From the NCBI GenBank assembly GCA_036337945.1, contig JAYZDF010000124.1, forward strand, positions 4,305 to 68,304: DNA of 64,000 bases, given 5' to 3'. Positions 62,337 to 64,000 of this stretch are shown piece by piece; within the stretch, counting starts at the first letter, position 1; every line of letters starts with the position of its first letter. The position numbers were made by a program, and so were the translations under genes. This stretch comes from JAYZDF01 sp036337945 (GTDB lineage: Bacteria > Myxococcota > Kuafuiibacteriia > Kuafuiibacteriales > Kuafuiibacteriaceae). Under the pieces are notes generated by a model, which saw only the letters and a program-made list of their open reading frames with translations, made no database searches and was not told the origin of the DNA.

Positions 62337-62924
62337 ATGCCGAGGCAACTCGCCACAACAGATATCTCGCTACAATTGAGTGACGCTGAGACGCGTTTCA
62401 TCGTGATTTCGGATACGCACTCCTCACCCCACAAAAATGCCTTATCTTTCATTTCTGGGCATAAACCTCATTATATTCTTCACGCCGGAGATATCGGTTC
62501 TTTGGATGTCATCGACATGTTTTCTGAAATTGCTCCGGTCATTCATGTACGTGGGAATATCGACGGAATTGGCCATGATTTGCCTGATTTTGTGCGGCTA
62601 AAGATTACGTCTGCGACTCAGTATACGCAAAGTTGGCTCTTGACCCATATCGCTCTTCGCGGCCCGAAACTGCTTTCACGAGTTGAGAAGCGAGCACGCA
62701 ACTTTGGTGCTCAACTTGTAATATGTGGACATAGCCATGTGCCTTTCATGAGTAAGCAAGATGGTATTGCAGTATTCAACCCAGGTTCGATTGGTCCCAG
62801 GCGTTTCAGACTTCCAATTGTCTTTGGGCTAATCACGTTTACGGATCGTGGATGCGAGCTTCAACATTTTGACTGTGAAACAGGCGCCCCATGGAGCCCG
62901 CTACCCACAAACTCGGCTACATAG
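62337..62924 (+). CDS. MJ0936/YfcE-type metallophosphoesterase
   Basis: 195 residues. Metal-binding motifs are VISDTHSS (DxH), HAGDIGS (GD), VRGNIDG (GNxD), THIALRG and ICGHSHVP (GHSH). These match the small MJ0936/YfcE calcineurin-like phosphodiesterases. It has an N-terminal extension of about 20 residues. It should hydrolyse phosphodiester bonds in small molecules, cytosolically. It stands alone with 170 nt upstream and 340 nt downstream. Confidence 0.88.
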   Translation: MPRQLATTDISLQLSDAETRFIVISDTHSSPHKNALSFISGHKPHYILHAGDIGSLDVIDMFSEIAPVIHVRGNIDGIGHDLPDFVRLKITSATQYTQSWLLTHIALRGPKLLSRVEKRARNFGAQLVICGHSHVPFMSKQDGIAVFNPGSIGPRRFRLPIVFGLITFTDRGCELQHFDCETGAPWSPLPTNSAT

Positions 62925-62987
62925 TTTACCAAGCGATCCCTAGGATCATAACGAACAAAAAAAACGTTCAGCCTCCTCCAAACAAAA

Positions 62988-63240
62988 CCTATACAAATCT
63001 AATACAAATCTCATAAAAACCTAGACAACAACCTATACAAAACAGGTATATTTCACTCAAACCTGTACAGCTTTTTGCAGAAAAAACAGCATTCAAAGAT
63101 AAAAAACTTCCCAAATTCATAAAGATCCCATACACTTGTACCAGTCAAAGGCCTTGTACAGGTAATGTACAAATTACAAGTCTTCCCTACTAGACATGTC
63201 CAACACAAAACCTCTACAGTCTCTATACATTCGATACAGA
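62988..63240 (+). repeat. Array of near-11-bp direct repeats upstream of a sigma-factor gene
   Basis: CCTATACAAAT (62988), CTAATACAAAT (62999), CTCATAAAAAC (63010), CCTAGACAACA (63020), CCTATACAAAA (63032), then CCTGTACAGCT (63062), CCTTGTACAGG (63152), CCTCTACAGTC (63211) and TCTATACATTC (63222). Most share T-n-n-ACA and several are 10-12 bp apart. An inverted repeat TTGTAC...GTACAA lies at 63154-63172. The whole 62925-63263 region has no protein-coding frame. A protein operator or promoter array is likely. Confidence 0.6.
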
Positions 63241-63263
63241 CATCGGATGAGTTGGAGACTGAC

Positions 63264-64000
63264 ATGCACAGCGTAAGAGAAGAGAACATCACCACCGAGA
63301 CAGCGGTGAAAAGCCCTAAGCAAAAGGCAACCGCTTCGAAAAGTTCGAGCTCAACCAGCCGCGACACGCAAGACGCGTACCTCGCCGCCGTCAAAAAGCT
63401 CGAAAAGCTTACCCGGACGGAAGAAATAAACATCGCCCGTGGGATTGAGAAGGCAGAAGCAGAACAGCTGCGGCTCGCGCTTCGGTCACCGGGCGTTCGA
63501 TACGAAGTACGAAAAGCATGCAATCGTTTTCTGACGCGCGACCTTCGCTTGCGCGACATGTTAGAGCGGAAGACCGAGCGCCCTCTTGCGATACGCAACG
63601 TTGAGAAGTTCTTAAAAAGGCTCGATCGTATCGACCGCAATTTCGAACAATCTCAAGCTCAGCTGGACGAAACCTCTACAGCGTCTCGAGAGGCGTATGA
63701 AAATGACCAAGAAGCGCTGAGCAAAAGGCTGTTGAAAGCGGTTCAGGACCTACAGATGAATCGACGCCTCTCCGCGAAGATTATCGAGAAGTTCACGGTG
63801 GACCTGGACGACCTGGTCAATCTGCAACGCACGAAAGCTCACTGGAGAACTCTCCCGCGAGCTGAACGAAAGAAGCAGAAATTGGTGCAACTCGAACAGA
63901 AGCACAACTTGAATTACCCAGACACAAAGATCGTACTTCGGAGCATCCGCAGGCATCAGCGAACCTCGCAGAAATTGAAGCATAGGCTGATCGAGTCGCA
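63264..64000 (+). CDS. RpoD-like sigma-70 family factor, 5' part (runs off the window)
   Basis: An open plus-strand frame from the ATG at 63264 (GGAG 7 nt before it) continues for 245 codons to the window edge. After a Ser/Thr/Lys-rich N-terminus, residues 37-60 (DAYLAAVKKLEKLTRTEEI, then ARGIEKAEAEQ) match sigma region 1.2. A long, charged, helical stretch follows, in the place of the non-conserved region of RpoD. The last residues (SQKLKHRLIES) look like the start of region 2.1. It is an RNA polymerase sigma subunit of group 1 or 2; whether it is the housekeeping factor cannot be said from the partial sequence. Confidence 0.75.
   Translation, partial: MHSVREENITTETAVKSPKQKATASKSSSSTSRDTQDAYLAAVKKLEKLTRTEEINIARGIEKAEAEQLRLALRSPGVRYEVRKACNRFLTRDLRLRDMLERKTERPLAIRNVEKFLKRLDRIDRNFEQSQAQLDETSTASREAYENDQEALSKRLLKAVQDLQMNRRLSAKIIEKFTVDLDDLVNLQRTKAHWRTLPRAERKKQKLVQLEQKHNLNYPDTKIVLRSIRRHQRTSQKLKHRLIES

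Noticed and set aside
62941..62980. An intrinsic terminator after the phosphoesterase gene (GATCC-CTA-GGATC)
   Set aside because: The stem is only 5 bp and no T-tract follows on the plus strand.
63053..63640. A 195-codon minus-strand open frame at the right end
   Set aside because: It is antisense to the sigma-factor frame, which is open on the plus strand from 63264 to the window edge, has a ribosome site and matches sigma region 1.2. The minus-strand product is Ser/Cys-rich with no domain.
1..64000. tRNA, rRNA, prophage or insertion-sequence features
   Set aside because: No sequence with the T-loop or anticodon-arm pattern of a tRNA, no rRNA core sequence, no transposase or integrase motif and no terminal inverted repeats were recognised on either strand.

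Overview
The window is protein-coding DNA of roughly 50% G+C from a Gram-negative bacterium. Lipoprotein signals, outer-membrane barrels and a complete TonB system show the Gram-negative envelope. ASPIC/FG-GAP proteins, a DUF1501-like Tat protein paired with a CxxCH lipoprotein, many uncharacterised secreted lipoproteins and a Popeye-domain protein suggest a free-living delta-proteobacterial lineage (Myxococcota, Bradymonadales or Bdellovibrionota-like). No rRNA, tRNA, CRISPR array, prophage or insertion sequence was recognised, so the exact lineage is an inference.

Layout. 0.1-6.0 kb: a PRXL2/SelL-like redox protein coupled to a Popeye cyclic-nucleotide-binding protein, an outer-membrane protein, a very long FG-GAP/ASPIC/thioredoxin/TPR gene split by one in-frame TGA, and an ACT-domain protein. 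6.2-9.8 kb: a copper-handling cluster (Cys-rich secreted protein, multicopper oxidase, His-rich lipoprotein, CusC/TolC-like channel). 9.8-22 kb: hydrolase, fatty acid hydroxylase-like protein, APC permease, a divergent SelO-like protein with a zinc-ribbon partner, a GH36 lipoprotein and a three-gene DUF1501/CxxCH module. 22-31 kb: unknown protein, carotenoid-desaturase-like oxidoreductase, LolD/FtsX-type ABC pair, MscS channel, glutathionyl-hydroquinone reductase and a PQQ-dehydrogenase-like protein.

31-56 kb is the most interesting part. A five-gene minus-strand operon (GNAT, PlsC-like acyltransferase, DUF2252, outer-membrane barrel, lamin-tail lipoprotein) faces a plus-strand group (M14 hydrolase, arginase, ketosynthase-SDR fusion). 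Next come a propeller lipoprotein, a beta-helix lipoprotein, a complete Vibrio TonB2-type system (DUF3450-like, TtpC-like, ExbB, ExbD, TonB, TPR) and a TonB-dependent receptor, and later a PhoX phosphatase. Direct repeats of a GTCACA-like core at 11-bp spacing, resembling Pho boxes, lie upstream of the GNAT operon, the arginase/ketosynthase group, the beta-helix lipoprotein and phoX. My working hypothesis is a phosphate-starvation island: arginase supplies ornithine, the ketosynthase-SDR fusion makes 3-hydroxyacyl chains, and the GNAT and PlsC enzymes assemble a phosphorus-free amino lipid, while PhoX and the TonB system scavenge phosphate. The genes and repeats are seen in the sequence; the pathway is inference.

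56-64 kb: two secreted lipoproteins, an NTF2-like protein, an FMO/BVMO flavoprotein, a YbiT-like ABC-F protein with a degenerate second ATP site, an MJ0936-type phosphoesterase, and the 5' part of an RpoD-like sigma factor gene preceded by an array of near-11-bp direct repeats.
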